DNA of 64,000 bases from JAAYCB01 sp012744395 (GTDB taxonomy: Bacteria > Planctomycetota > Planctomycetia > Pirellulales > Thermoguttaceae). Below, piece after piece: positions 42,882-51,542 of the stretch. Location of the stretch: positions 30,789 through 94,788 of the forward strand of contig JAQVNJ010000005.1 in assembly GCA_028703175.1 (NCBI GenBank). The letters are read 5' to 3'. Below the pieces are notes generated by a model. It worked only from the letters and a program-made list of their open reading frames with translations, was not told where the DNA came from and made no database searches. Positions within the stretch are counted from its first letter, which is position 1. Every line of letters begins with the position of its first letter. The translations under genes were made by a program, and so were the position numbers.

Positions 42882-43726
42882 AGATCGCCATCGCCAGCGG
42901 CAAAGGCGGCACGGGAAAGACGACGCTGGCAACCAGTCTCGCCCGCGTGGCCGCGTCGGATGGCCGCGCGGTGGCCTACCTGGATTGCGACGTCGAGGAA
43001 CCGAATGGGCACCTGTTCCTCAAGCCCGAGATTCTTCGAGAAGAGCCGATCCACAAGTTGATCCCCGTGGTCAATCCGGCCCGCTGCACGCATTGCGGCC
43101 TGTGCAGCCAGGCCTGCCGTTTCGGGGCGATTGCCTGCGTCGGAGAGCAGACGTTGATTTTTTCAGAGCTCTGCCACTCCTGTGGAGGCTGCCTGCTGGT
43201 TTGCCCCGAGGAGGCGATCCGCGAGGTGGCCAAGCCGATCGGCAGGCTGCGGATCGGCACGGCCGGACCGCTGCAATTCGTGGAAGGCGTGCTCAACGTC
43301 GGCGAAGCCATGAGCCCGCCGGCGATTCATGCGGTCAAGACCGCCGCGCCAGCCGCCGAGTTGACGATTCTCGATTGCCCGCCGGGCACGTCCTGCCCGG
43401 TGATCGAAGGGGTCCGCGGCTGCGACCTGCTGCTGCTCGTAACCGAGCCGACGCCTTTCGGACTGCACGACTTGAAATTGGCCGTGGAAATGGCCCGGGC
43501 GTTGCGATTGAAGTTCGGCGTCGTCGTCAACCGAGCCGATTCCGGCGATCGCCAGGTCTGGGATTTCTGCCGGCGGCAGCGGATTACGATCCTCGCCGAG
43601 ATTCCCGATGATCGAGCCGTGGCGGAGGCATATTCGCGCGGAGAGTTGGCCGCGGAGGCCGTTCCGCATGTTGCCGAACGGATTGGCGGGCTGCTGGAGG
43701 CGATTCGACCGGGAGCGCACGTATGA
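42878..43726 (+). CDS. MinD/ParA-type ATPase with inserted ferredoxin domain (A)
   Basis: 282 residues. Walker A ASGKGGTGKTT lies at the N-terminus (8-15). After CDVEEPNGHLFLKP, a 2x[4Fe-4S] ferredoxin domain is inserted: Cys70/73/76/80 and Cys99/102/105/109. LTILDCPPGTSCPV is the switch II region. This insertion type is known from ORP loci and related clusters in sulfate reducers, where two such ATPases are encoded side by side. It probably uses ATP to transfer or rearrange a metal-sulfur cluster. It overlaps both neighbours by four bases. Confidence 0.88.
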   Translation: MKIAIASGKGGTGKTTLATSLARVAASDGRAVAYLDCDVEEPNGHLFLKPEILREEPIHKLIPVVNPARCTHCGLCSQACRFGAIACVGEQTLIFSELCHSCGGCLLVCPEEAIREVAKPIGRLRIGTAGPLQFVEGVLNVGEAMSPPAIHAVKTAAPAAELTILDCPPGTSCPVIEGVRGCDLLLLVTEPTPFGLHDLKLAVEMARALRLKFGVVVNRADSGDRQVWDFCRRQRITILAEIPDDRAVAEAYSRGELAAEAVPHVAERIGGLLEAIRPGAHV

Positions 43727-44688
43727 AGGAACTTGTAGTCATCAGCGGCAAAGGCGGCACCGGCAAGACGTCGGTCTTGGCGTCGTTCGCCTCGCTGGCA
43801 AAGAAGGCCGTGATCGCTGACTGCGACGTGGACGCCGCCGATTTGCACCTGGTCCTCGAGCCGCGCGTCGCGCGGCGCGAGAGTTTCACCGCCGGCAGCA
43901 AGGCACGGATCAAGCCGGGCCATTGCACGGCCTGCGGCAAGTGCGAGGAACTCTGCCGGTTCGACGCGATCTACTTCGACGGGCCGGGCAACGGCAGGGT
44001 GCCCAAGACCTTCCGGGTGGACGCGATCGCCTGCGAGGGCTGCGGCGTCTGCTTCGATTTCTGCGCGGAGAACGCGATCGAGTTCGAGCCGGCCGTCTGC
44101 GGCGAGTGGTTTGTCTCCGAGACCCGCTGCGGACCGATGGTCCATGCGCAGTTGGGCGTGGCGGCGGAGAACTCCGGCAAGCTGGTCACGCAACTCCGCC
44201 GCGCTGCCGGGCAGGTGGCTGCCCGGCAGCAGCGCGACCTGGTCCTCTGCGACGGTTCGCCGGGGATCGGTTGCCCGGTGATCGCTTCGCTGACCGGCGC
44301 CAGCCTGGCGCTGTTCGTGGTCGAGCCGACCGCCTCGGGCGAGCACGACTTCCTCCGCGTGGCCCAACTCGCGATCCAGTTGGGGGTTCCCGGTGTTTTG
44401 GCGGTCAACAAGGCGGACTTGAACGAAGAGGTGGCGCGAGACATCGAGCGGCTGGCTCGGCAAAGAGGAATCGACCCGGTTGGCCGGATTCCCTACGACC
44501 CGGCGGTGACCCAGGCACAGATTGCCCGCAAGACCGTGGTCGAGGCGTCGGATGGGCCGGCAGCCCGGGCGATCCGCGACCTCTGGACCAAGACGTGCAC
44601 CGATCTCGACCGCAGCGCGCCGGCGACCGCCGACGGCCTCGTGCAATTGGCCGGCCAGCAGCAAACACAGCAAGAGCAGACGCGATGA
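43723..44688 (+). CDS. MinD/ParA-type ATPase with inserted ferredoxin domain (B)
   Basis: 321 residues. Walker A ISGKGGTGKTS, CDVDAADLHLVLEP, then two [4Fe-4S] sites (Cys68/71/74/78 and Cys104/107/110/114) and LCDGSPGIGCPVIAS. Same architecture as the preceding ATPase but diverged (for instance ICVFDFCAENAIEFE-type region in place of LLVCPEEA). The pair could act as a heterodimer. The stop overlaps the next gene by four bases. Confidence 0.88.
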   Translation: MKELVVISGKGGTGKTSVLASFASLAKKAVIADCDVDAADLHLVLEPRVARRESFTAGSKARIKPGHCTACGKCEELCRFDAIYFDGPGNGRVPKTFRVDAIACEGCGVCFDFCAENAIEFEPAVCGEWFVSETRCGPMVHAQLGVAAENSGKLVTQLRRAAGQVAARQQRDLVLCDGSPGIGCPVIASLTGASLALFVVEPTASGEHDFLRVAQLAIQLGVPGVLAVNKADLNEEVARDIERLARQRGIDPVGRIPYDPAVTQAQIARKTVVEASDGPAARAIRDLWTKTCTDLDRSAPATADGLVQLAGQQQTQQEQTR

Positions 44689-45983
44689 GCAGCAAACATG
44701 CGGTTTCCGCTGAGGCGTTGGAACGCTTCAATAACCCGCGCAATTTCGGCCCGCTCGATGAGTGGGACGGCCATGCGCGGATCACCGGGCCCTGCGGCGA
44801 CACGATGGAAGTCTGGCTCAAAATCGAGAATGCCCGGATCGCTCGGGCTGGCTTCGTCACGGACGGTTGCGGGCCGTCGCGCGCCGCCGGCAGCATGGCC
44901 ACGGAACTGGTTACCGGCAAACTGGTCAAGGACGTTCTGCGGATCAAGCAGAAGGACATCTTGCACGGTTTGGGTGGTTTGCCCAAGGACGCGGAGCATT
45001 GCGCGCTGTTGGCGGCGAACACGCTTGGCGCGGCGATTGGCGACTGCCAGCAGCGCAAGCAGACCGCCCGGCAATGCAGCGATTGTTCCACGGCCGAATG
45101 CCCCTCGAAACAACGCCGGGCCGATGAGTCGGAAGAGGAATTCCGCGATCGCCAGGCCCTCGGCAAGCGGATGTGCCAGATCGGTTACAAGCTCCTGGTG
45201 ATGTCCGGCAAGGGGGGCGTTGGCAAGAGTACCGTCTCGGCCAACCTGGCGATCGCCCTGGCGCTGGCCGGAAAACGCGTCGGTCTGCTCGACGTCGATA
45301 TTCACGGACCAAGCATTCCCAAGCTGCTCGGCCTCGACGATAGCCAGGTCGTCACGCACGAGGGCGAGCTGGTGCCGCTGGAGATTGGCGAGAACCTCAA
45401 AGTCATGTCGATCGCCTTCTTCTTGCCCAGCCGCCGCGACGCGGTCATCTGGCGCGGGCCGAGGAAATACGGCGCGATTCGCCAATTTCTCAAGGACGTC
45501 GCCTGGGGACCACTCGACTACCTGGTGATCGATGCCCCGCCGGGCACCGGCGATGAACCGCTCTCGGTCGCGCAACTGGTCGGCCAACCGGCCGGCGCGA
45601 TCCTGGTGACCACGCCCCAAGACCTGGCGATCGCCGACGTCCGCCGATCCGTTTCGTTCTGCGAAAAGGTTTCGTTGCCTGTCGTCGGCATTGTCGAAAA
45701 CATGAGCGGGCTGGTCTGCCCCCACTGCGGCGGAAAGATCGACTTGTTCAAGACCGGCGGCGGCGAGGCGCTGGCCCGCGAGATGAACGTTCCACTGTTG
45801 GGACAGATTCCCATCGACCCGGAGATCGTCACGTGCGGCGATGGCGGCATTCCGTACATCCACCGCTTTGCCGGCAGCCCCGCCGCCCAGGCGTTCAACG
45901 GGGCAGTCGAACGGGTGCTTTCCAGATCGCAAGCGGCTTCAACAACTTTCCACTTATCTTCACCGACAGGAGACAACGCGTGA
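44685..45983 (+). CDS. NifU/IscU-like scaffold fused to Mrp-type ATPase
   Basis: 432 residues. Residues 1-125 are an IscU/NifU-N scaffold with all three ligand Cys (Cys37 in GPCGD, Cys62 in DGCGPS, Cys106 in HCALLA). A Cys-rich linker follows (RQCSDCSTAECPSK). From about 160 it is an Mrp/Nbp35 (ApbC) ATPase: SGKGGVGKSTV (175-182), DVDIHGPSIPKLLG, DAPPGTGDEPLS and the cluster-bridging CPHCGG motif. Fusing assembly scaffold and cluster carrier in one chain implies direct hand-off of [Fe-S] units. Mrp-type ATPases are a hallmark of ORP loci. Stop overlaps the next gene. Confidence 0.88.
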   Translation: MSSKHAVSAEALERFNNPRNFGPLDEWDGHARITGPCGDTMEVWLKIENARIARAGFVTDGCGPSRAAGSMATELVTGKLVKDVLRIKQKDILHGLGGLPKDAEHCALLAANTLGAAIGDCQQRKQTARQCSDCSTAECPSKQRRADESEEEFRDRQALGKRMCQIGYKLLVMSGKGGVGKSTVSANLAIALALAGKRVGLLDVDIHGPSIPKLLGLDDSQVVTHEGELVPLEIGENLKVMSIAFFLPSRRDAVIWRGPRKYGAIRQFLKDVAWGPLDYLVIDAPPGTGDEPLSVAQLVGQPAGAILVTTPQDLAIADVRRSVSFCEKVSLPVVGIVENMSGLVCPHCGGKIDLFKTGGGEALAREMNVPLLGQIPIDPEIVTCGDGGIPYIHRFAGSPAAQAFNGAVERVLSRSQAASTTFHLSSPTGDNA

Positions 45984-46318
45984 AAATCGCCATCCCACTC
46001 GCCAATGGCCGGCTGGCCATGCACTTCGGCCACTGCGAACATTTCGCCCTGGTCGACGTGGACGAGGCAACCAGGCAGCATCGCGGCACGGCGATTCTGG
46101 AGTCGCCGCCTCACGAACCCGGCTTGCTCCCGCGCTGGCTGCACGAGCAGGGGGCCGAAGTGATTCTCGCCGGCGGGATGGGGCAGCGGGCCCAACAGCT
46201 CTTCGCCGAAAAAGGGATCCGCGTGGTCTACGGCGTGCCATCCGACACTCCCGAGAGCGTTGCCAAAGCCTTCCTTGATGGCACCCTCACAGCAGGCGAA
46301 AACCTCTGCGATCACTGA
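45980..46318 (+). CDS. NifX/ORP-type small protein
   Basis: 112 residues from a GTG overlapping the previous stop, with AGGAG upstream. One NifX-family domain with MHFGHCEHFALVDVD near the N-terminus, the His/Cys-containing segment that in ORP-like proteins lies near the cluster. It is the last of the NifX genes in the operon. A candidate for the final cluster-bearing protein of the locus, by analogy with orange protein. Confidence 0.82.
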   Translation: MKIAIPLANGRLAMHFGHCEHFALVDVDEATRQHRGTAILESPPHEPGLLPRWLHEQGAEVILAGGMGQRAQQLFAEKGIRVVYGVPSDTPESVAKAFLDGTLTAGENLCDH

Positions 46319-46326
46319 GCCTCCGT

Positions 46327-46782
46327 ATGAATCACGTCGATCAAAGGCTGCCCCTGTCTTTGCTCCGCGAGCAGAGCCACCCCGAATGCTTCGCGTGCGG
46401 CCCCGCCAACGGGCGCGGCCTGGGGCTTCAATTCCACATTGCGGAGGATGGGGCCGTGGAAGCCCCCTTTGCCTGCCAACCGGTCTTTGCCGGCTACCCG
46501 GGGATGCTGCACGGCGGGATCATTTGCACGCTGCTCGACGGGGCAATGACCAATTGCCTGTTCGCCCATGGGCTGGCGGCGGTGACCGTCGACTTGAATG
46601 TTCGTTTCCACCATCCGGTGACGGTGAGCCTTCCTGCCGTGGTACGGGCCTGGCTTAAAACGGAGGGCTCACCGGTTCACCGGCTGGCGGCCGAAGTCGT
46701 CCAGCAGGGGCGCGTGGCGGCCACGGCCGCGGCTCGGTTCGTCGACAAGCAAGCCATGTCCTGGTTCGGAGAAAACGTCTGA
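46327..46782 (+). CDS. PaaI-type hotdog thioesterase
   Basis: 151 residues, hotdog fold of the PaaI group. The segment GYPGMLHGGIICTLLDGAMTN contains the HGG helix start used in catalysis, and TVDLNVRFHHPV is the conserved strand. N-terminal CFACGPANGRGLG is a shared feature of a subgroup. These enzymes hydrolyse acyl-CoA thioesters; a sulfur link to the cluster is only contextual. It starts eight bases after the NifX gene, with no clear ribosome site. Confidence 0.82.
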   Translation: MNHVDQRLPLSLLREQSHPECFACGPANGRGLGLQFHIAEDGAVEAPFACQPVFAGYPGMLHGGIICTLLDGAMTNCLFAHGLAAVTVDLNVRFHHPVTVSLPAVVRAWLKTEGSPVHRLAAEVVQQGRVAATAAARFVDKQAMSWFGENV

Positions 46783-47651
46783 TGACCGAGAAGGTGCGGA
46801 TCACCGTCCTCGTGGAGAACACGGCCGAGAGCCCCGGGCTGCTGGCCGAGCACGGCCTGGCATTCTGGATCGAGGTTGGCTCGCAATGCGTTCTGTTCGA
46901 TACCGGCCAAGGCAGCGCGCTGGCCCATAACGCCTACCGATTGCGAATTTCCGCAAATCGGGCCGACGCCCTTGTGCTCAGCCACGGCCATTACGACCAC
47001 ACGGGCGGGCTGGCCGATGTCCTCCGCGGCAACCATCCGGCGGCCATTTACGCCCATCCCGATGCATTCCAACCCAAGTTCGCGCAGAGCAAGGACGGCA
47101 GCTCCCGCGAGATCGGTATCCCCTATGCTTCGGCGCAGGCGATCCAGCGGCACCGCGACCGGTTGGTCCTCGCCGCGACGCCAACCCGCGTAGCCGACGG
47201 CCTGATCGCCACCGGCGCTGTGCCGCGGGTCACCGAATTCGAGGACACGGGCGGGCGATTTTTCCTCGACGCCCGGTGCCAGACTGCCGATCCGCTGAGC
47301 GACGACCAGGCGATCTTCTTCGAATCCACGCGGGGGCTCGTGGTCCTCTTGGGGTGCGCCCACGCGGGCGTCATCAACACCCTTCGCTACGTCCGCCAAT
47401 TGACCGCCGGGCGGCCGATCCACGCCGTGCTCGGCGGCATGCACCTGCTCAACGCGCCGGCGGAACGCCTGGATCGGACGATCGGCGAGTTGCGCGAGAT
47501 GAAAATCGACCGCTTGGGCCCCGCGCACTGCACGGGCCGCGCGGCGACCGCCGCTTTGTGGAACGCGCTGCCCGACCGATGCGTCCCCTGCCACGTGGGA
47601 ACCCAATTCGAGTTTGACCTTTTTAGCCTTTCTGCAATCGGAGTCTCCTGA
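46782..47651 (+). CDS. Metallo-beta-lactamase fold hydrolase
   Basis: 289 residues. Metal-binding motifs are SHGHYDHTGGLAD, GCAHAGVINT and GGMHLLN, the pattern of the family that includes archaeal dihydropterin-linked ribofuranosyl synthases and related hydrolases found in ORP-type loci. The N-terminus ITVLVENTAES is conserved in this family. Likely cytoplasmic; the substrate is unknown. Starts one base into the previous stop and ends one base into the next start. Confidence 0.82.
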   Translation: MTEKVRITVLVENTAESPGLLAEHGLAFWIEVGSQCVLFDTGQGSALAHNAYRLRISANRADALVLSHGHYDHTGGLADVLRGNHPAAIYAHPDAFQPKFAQSKDGSSREIGIPYASAQAIQRHRDRLVLAATPTRVADGLIATGAVPRVTEFEDTGGRFFLDARCQTADPLSDDQAIFFESTRGLVVLLGCAHAGVINTLRYVRQLTAGRPIHAVLGGMHLLNAPAERLDRTIGELREMKIDRLGPAHCTGRAATAALWNALPDRCVPCHVGTQFEFDLFSLSAIGVS

Positions 47652-47992
47652 TGATGCGAAAAAGCTTCGTTGTGCTCGGCCTGCTGGCAATCTTGTCGCT
47701 CTTCGGAAGCAATGCGGCGCAAGCCTGCGGCGGCTGGTGCGCTCCGGCCCCTTGCTACTATGTTGCCAGTCCTTGTTGCTGCTACGTGCCGGCCTGTTGT
47801 CAGGTCTACTGCTGTGGTCCCTGCTGCGATTGGCCGTGCTGCTGCTATAGCTGCACCGAATCCTGCTGCTACAGCGTTGTCCCTGGCCAAGCCGTTTCCG
47901 CTTGTTCTTCGTGCGCCCCTGCCACTGCTTCGCCAAGGGGCGGCAACCTGAAACCGATTCCCGACCACAACACCACGCTGCCGAACAAGTGA
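47651..47992 (+). CDS. Small exported Cys-rich protein
   Basis: 113 residues. Signal peptide MMRKSFVVLGLLAILSLFGS ends near residue 23-25. The following 65 residues contain 20 Cys, many in CC and CCC runs (SPCCCYVPACC, CGPCCDWPCCCY), with Pro, Tyr and Gly between. No known fold is recognised; it could bind metal in the periplasm like a metallothionein or be heavily disulfide-linked. It overlaps both neighbours by 1-4 bases, so it belongs to the operon. Confidence 0.75.
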   Translation: MMRKSFVVLGLLAILSLFGSNAAQACGGWCAPAPCYYVASPCCCYVPACCQVYCCGPCCDWPCCCYSCTESCCYSVVPGQAVSACSSCAPATASPRGGNLKPIPDHNTTLPNK

Positions 47993-48873
47993 AAACCTTC
48001 TTGGACTGTATTCCCTGTCTAATTCGCCAGTCCCTCGCGGCGGTCCGCCTTGCGACACCCGACGAGCGGGTGCACGAACAGATCCTTCGCGAAGCGCTCC
48101 AAGCGGCCAGCCAGATGGACCTCAGTTGGCCGCCGCCCGCGATGGCGCAGATCGTTCACCGGCGGATTCAGCAGATCTGCCGCAACGGGGACCCCTACCG
48201 GGCAAGCAAGGACCACTTCAACCGGTTGGCCCTGGGCCTTCTGCCGGCGTTCCGCCGGCAGCTGCGGGAGGCGGCGGACCCCTGGAACGTGGCCGTCCGC
48301 CTGGCTGCCGCCGGGAACGTGATGGACCTGGGCGTCAAGAGCGGCCTCGACGAGGGCGAAATCCGCATCGCGCTGGAGCACTGCTTGACGGAACCTCTCG
48401 AGGGAGACTCCGCGGAATTTGCCGAGGCCGTCGCAGCGGCCGAACGCATTCTCTACTTGACCGACAACGCCGGCGAGATCGTCTTCGACCGGCTGCTGAT
48501 CGAGCAAATGCCGCGCACAAAGGTCACCGTCGCCGTGCGGGGATCGCCAGTCATCAACGACGCGACCCGGCGCGACGCCGAGACGGCGGGACTCACGGAA
48601 CTGGTCCCCGTGATCGACAACGGTTCGGACGCGCCGGGGACAATCCTGGCCGACTGTAGCGAGCCGTTCCAGCGGCATTTCGCCGCGGCCGATCTGGTTG
48701 TTGCCAAGGGGCAGGGCAATTACGAGACCTTGTGGGGAGTGTCCCAGCGGATCTACTTCCTGCTCCGCGTCAAATGCCCGGTCATCGCGCGGGACATCGG
48801 CTGCCCCGTCGGCCGGATGGTCCTGCGGCGGTCGGACAGCGGGCCGGCAGCCGACTTCGAGGGGATGGGCTGA
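47989..48873 (+). CDS. ARMT1/DUF89-like metal-dependent phosphatase
   Basis: 294 residues from a GTG overlapping the previous stop. The start MKTFLDCIPCLIRQSL carries a Cys pair typical of bacterial/archaeal DUF89 proteins. The catalytic region is LTDNAGEIVFDRLLIE, VAVRGSPVINDATRRDA and GQGNYETLWG. Members are Mn/Ni-dependent phosphatases proposed to remove damaged or toxic phosphometabolites. Its role beside metal-sulfur genes is open; the family occurs next to ORP-type loci. Confidence 0.82.
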   Translation: MKTFLDCIPCLIRQSLAAVRLATPDERVHEQILREALQAASQMDLSWPPPAMAQIVHRRIQQICRNGDPYRASKDHFNRLALGLLPAFRRQLREAADPWNVAVRLAAAGNVMDLGVKSGLDEGEIRIALEHCLTEPLEGDSAEFAEAVAAAERILYLTDNAGEIVFDRLLIEQMPRTKVTVAVRGSPVINDATRRDAETAGLTELVPVIDNGSDAPGTILADCSEPFQRHFAAADLVVAKGQGNYETLWGVSQRIYFLLRVKCPVIARDIGCPVGRMVLRRSDSGPAADFEGMG

Positions 48874-49589
48874 TGGCAGATGCTTCGTCATCGAATGCTC
48901 AGGGCAAGACAGACAACGCCCAACCGATGGACGGTGCCGCGCCGGCGGGCGGAGGCCGGAACGGCCCGGCCGCCCCCCCGCGCAGCGCCGGCGGCATCGT
49001 CGGGCTCGTCGCGGCGGAACTCAAGGCGCATGCCCCGTTTACGATGCTCGGCACCGCGACGGGCGTAGCCATCATGGCGGCGTTTGCCGTCATGGAGGTT
49101 CCGCGATCAATCTCCGCGGTCCTGTTCTGGAGCTTGCACCCCCTGCATGTGCTGCTCAGCGCCCTGGTGACGACCGCCATGTTCACGCTCCACAGCCGGC
49201 GGACCTTGCTGGGAACCGTCCTCGTCGGCGGTCTCGGTTCCCTGGGCATTGCCACGTTGAGCGACTGCCTGATTCCCTACGCGGGCGAGAGCCTGCTCGG
49301 TCTGCCCCATCGCGGACTCCATCTGGGCTTCATCGAGAAGTGGTACCTGGTCAATCCGCTGGCGGCCGCAGGAATTCTGCTTGGTTATCTGTGGCCCCGC
49401 ACTCGGATGGCCCATGCGGGGCACGTCTTGTTGAGCACGTGGACCTCGCTGTTCCACATGACGATGGCGATGGGGGGCGAATTCAGCATTTTCGGCTACG
49501 CCGCCTCGGCCCTGTTCTTGTTCCTCGCCGTGTGGATTCCCTGCTGCACGAGCGATATCGTCTTCCCCTTGCTGTTTGTCAAGAAGTAG
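48873..49589 (+). CDS. Unknown integral membrane protein
   Basis: 238 residues. The first 45 are Ala/Pro/Gly-rich and polar; then about five to six membrane segments follow. LHPLHVLLSALVTTAMF and MTMAMGGEFSIFGYAA contain conserved-looking His and Met that could bind metal. CTSDIVFPLL is near the C-terminus. I do not recognise the family, but the Cys/His-bearing helices and the position suggest transport of a metal or small molecule. Start overlaps the previous stop by one base. Confidence 0.7.
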   Translation: MADASSSNAQGKTDNAQPMDGAAPAGGGRNGPAAPPRSAGGIVGLVAAELKAHAPFTMLGTATGVAIMAAFAVMEVPRSISAVLFWSLHPLHVLLSALVTTAMFTLHSRRTLLGTVLVGGLGSLGIATLSDCLIPYAGESLLGLPHRGLHLGFIEKWYLVNPLAAAGILLGYLWPRTRMAHAGHVLLSTWTSLFHMTMAMGGEFSIFGYAASALFLFLAVWIPCCTSDIVFPLLFVKK

Positions 49590-49593
49590 TCCG

Positions 49594-51528
49594 ATGCCCA
49601 GCGCCGATTCCACCGAAGCCGCTCGGCCGCCCTCGCCCGCCGGTCCGCCCTCCGCGAGTCGCCACGGCAATTTGGTCTTGGCATCGGCGATTCTGGCAAC
49701 GGTCGCTGCCTTAATTGCGGCGGCGTATGGCGTCGCTAAGGACATCTTCGTTCTGCGCGCTCTGGCATGGAATACTGTTTTGGCGGCCCAGGCCGCCTGG
49801 CTTTGCGTGAACGTGCATCGACTTCACGGAAGGGCCGCTGCGGCTGAGCAGAACCGCGAGATCGATCCGCCGGCCGATACGGTGAAGAGCCGATTCCTGC
49901 GTTGGGAGGGCGGGGGCGGCGAAGCCGCGGAGGCGGAGGTCGCGATTGGGTCGTGGGATCTCGAGCACGCGCAGAAGCTTCATTTCATGTTTCTGGCGGT
50001 GGTTCCGACCTCCGCGATCTTGCTTCTGGCAACTCGCGCGCTCTGGATTTCGCGGACACAAGCGGCGGTCGCCCTTCCCGCGGGGACGGCCACCGCCCTG
50101 GCGCTTGTCTGCCTGGCAGGATCGTGTCTGTGGTTGATTCTTACCCGGACTTACAACGGGATTTCCAAAGAAGAGCTGCCAGAGACCGGGCGCTTGGCCT
50201 TGGCTTTCCGCGAGCTGCAATGGGCAAGCATTCTCACCGTGGGCGGGCTTCTATCGAGTTGCTTCTGGCCAGCACTCATGATCTGGGCTGGGCGAGCCGT
50301 TTTGGGTTGGGTGCTGGTCGTCGCCAGCGAACAACTGATCCGGCTGCTCGCCGCTCGGCTGCGCAGTCCTTGCGAAGGGCTGGGGCCCGCACCGCCGCCG
50401 CGAATCTTCCTCCGCGAATCCGTCTTCCTTCACGGCAGTCCGATCCACAGCGTTTTTGAGACAATCGAGCTGACCCTGGGCGTGAGCTTCCGCGCCTCCT
50501 GGGCGATCCAATTCGTGCGCCGCTCCGTCGTGCCGGCGATCTTGCTGGTTACCCTGCTGCTCTGGGGGCTGAGCAGCCTTGCCGTGGTGCAAATCGACCA
50601 ACTGGGCATTCGCGAGAGTTTTGGCCGCATCCAGAGCGCTCCCTTGCCACCCGGACTTCACTGGAAGCTTCCCTGGCCGTGCGGGCGCGTGCTGCACTAT
50701 CCGGTCAAAAGGGTCGTCGTCAAGCCGATTGGATTCATCGCCAACCCCGGCCGCCAGCCGAGCTTCCTCTGGAGCAAGAAGCACGCCAATGAGGAGTTCG
50801 GCCTGGTGCTGGGGGACGGGGCGGAACTGGTTGCCTCCGATTGCGTCGTCTATTACAAGATTCATGAAGACCGGCAGCGATTCCTCGATTACGTCTATCA
50901 ATCCCAGAACCCGGAGGACTTGTTGGAGGCCTATGCGTATCGGACCTTGATGGAGCATACCCGGTCGCTGACGTTGCGCGAGGTGCTCACGGGCAACCGG
51001 GCACGGTTTGCCGATCGGCTAGAGCAGACGCTGCGCGATTACGCTGAATCCAACCGCTTGGGAATCGAGGTCGTCGAGGTGGCCCTGATGGGACTGCACC
51101 CACCGGTCGAGGCCGCCGCCGACTATCTGGACGTGATCAGCGCCCGCATTGACGCGGAGCGCGTGCAGGTGGACGCCCTGGGGCAGAAATCCGTGCAGAT
51201 CGCCAACGTTCGCCAGGAAAGCGCCAGCGCGATCGCGTCCGCCAAGGTGGAGGCTGCCCGGCGGACGGGGACGGCGCTGAGCGAATCCTCCGAGTTCCTT
51301 GCCATCGGCCAGGCCTACGCAGTGGCTCCGGAGGCGTTTCAGCTGAGACTGTGGTTCGAGGCATTGGAGGAGATTCTCAAGCAGAAACGGTTCGTTCTGG
51401 TCGACGAGTCGGTCAAAACCAGCCCTGGCGGGATCCTCCTGGACCATCGCGGCCAGGCGCGGCTTGGCAGTGATCCAGTACCGCTGCTCCGCGACGCTGG
51501 TTTCTCCAACTCCAGTTCCGTGCAATAG
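49594..51528 (+). CDS. SPFH (band 7) protein with N-terminal multi-helix membrane domain (HflK-like)
   Basis: 644 residues from the ATG at 49594, five bases after the previous stop. The N-terminal 290 residues contain about five membrane segments, which HflK and HflC do not have. A further membrane helix (about 315) leads to the SPFH domain (LRESFGRIQSAPLPPGLHWKLPWP) and a long coiled-coil helix (about 530-600). HflK/HflC-type complexes form cages that restrain membrane proteases and scaffold transporters. It is the first of three consecutive SPFH genes. Function of the extra membrane part is unknown. Confidence 0.78.
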   Translation: MPSADSTEAARPPSPAGPPSASRHGNLVLASAILATVAALIAAAYGVAKDIFVLRALAWNTVLAAQAAWLCVNVHRLHGRAAAAEQNREIDPPADTVKSRFLRWEGGGGEAAEAEVAIGSWDLEHAQKLHFMFLAVVPTSAILLLATRALWISRTQAAVALPAGTATALALVCLAGSCLWLILTRTYNGISKEELPETGRLALAFRELQWASILTVGGLLSSCFWPALMIWAGRAVLGWVLVVASEQLIRLLAARLRSPCEGLGPAPPPRIFLRESVFLHGSPIHSVFETIELTLGVSFRASWAIQFVRRSVVPAILLVTLLLWGLSSLAVVQIDQLGIRESFGRIQSAPLPPGLHWKLPWPCGRVLHYPVKRVVVKPIGFIANPGRQPSFLWSKKHANEEFGLVLGDGAELVASDCVVYYKIHEDRQRFLDYVYQSQNPEDLLEAYAYRTLMEHTRSLTLREVLTGNRARFADRLEQTLRDYAESNRLGIEVVEVALMGLHPPVEAAADYLDVISARIDAERVQVDALGQKSVQIANVRQESASAIASAKVEAARRTGTALSESSEFLAIGQAYAVAPEAFQLRLWFEALEEILKQKRFVLVDESVKTSPGGILLDHRGQARLGSDPVPLLRDAGFSNSSSVQ

Positions 51529-51542
51529 AAACGTGGTGCCAG

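Noticed and set aside
45841..46278. Other-frame open region in the NifU-Mrp/NifX junction
   Set aside because: Arg-rich shadow of the NifX gene in frame with its GTG overlap; no domain seen.
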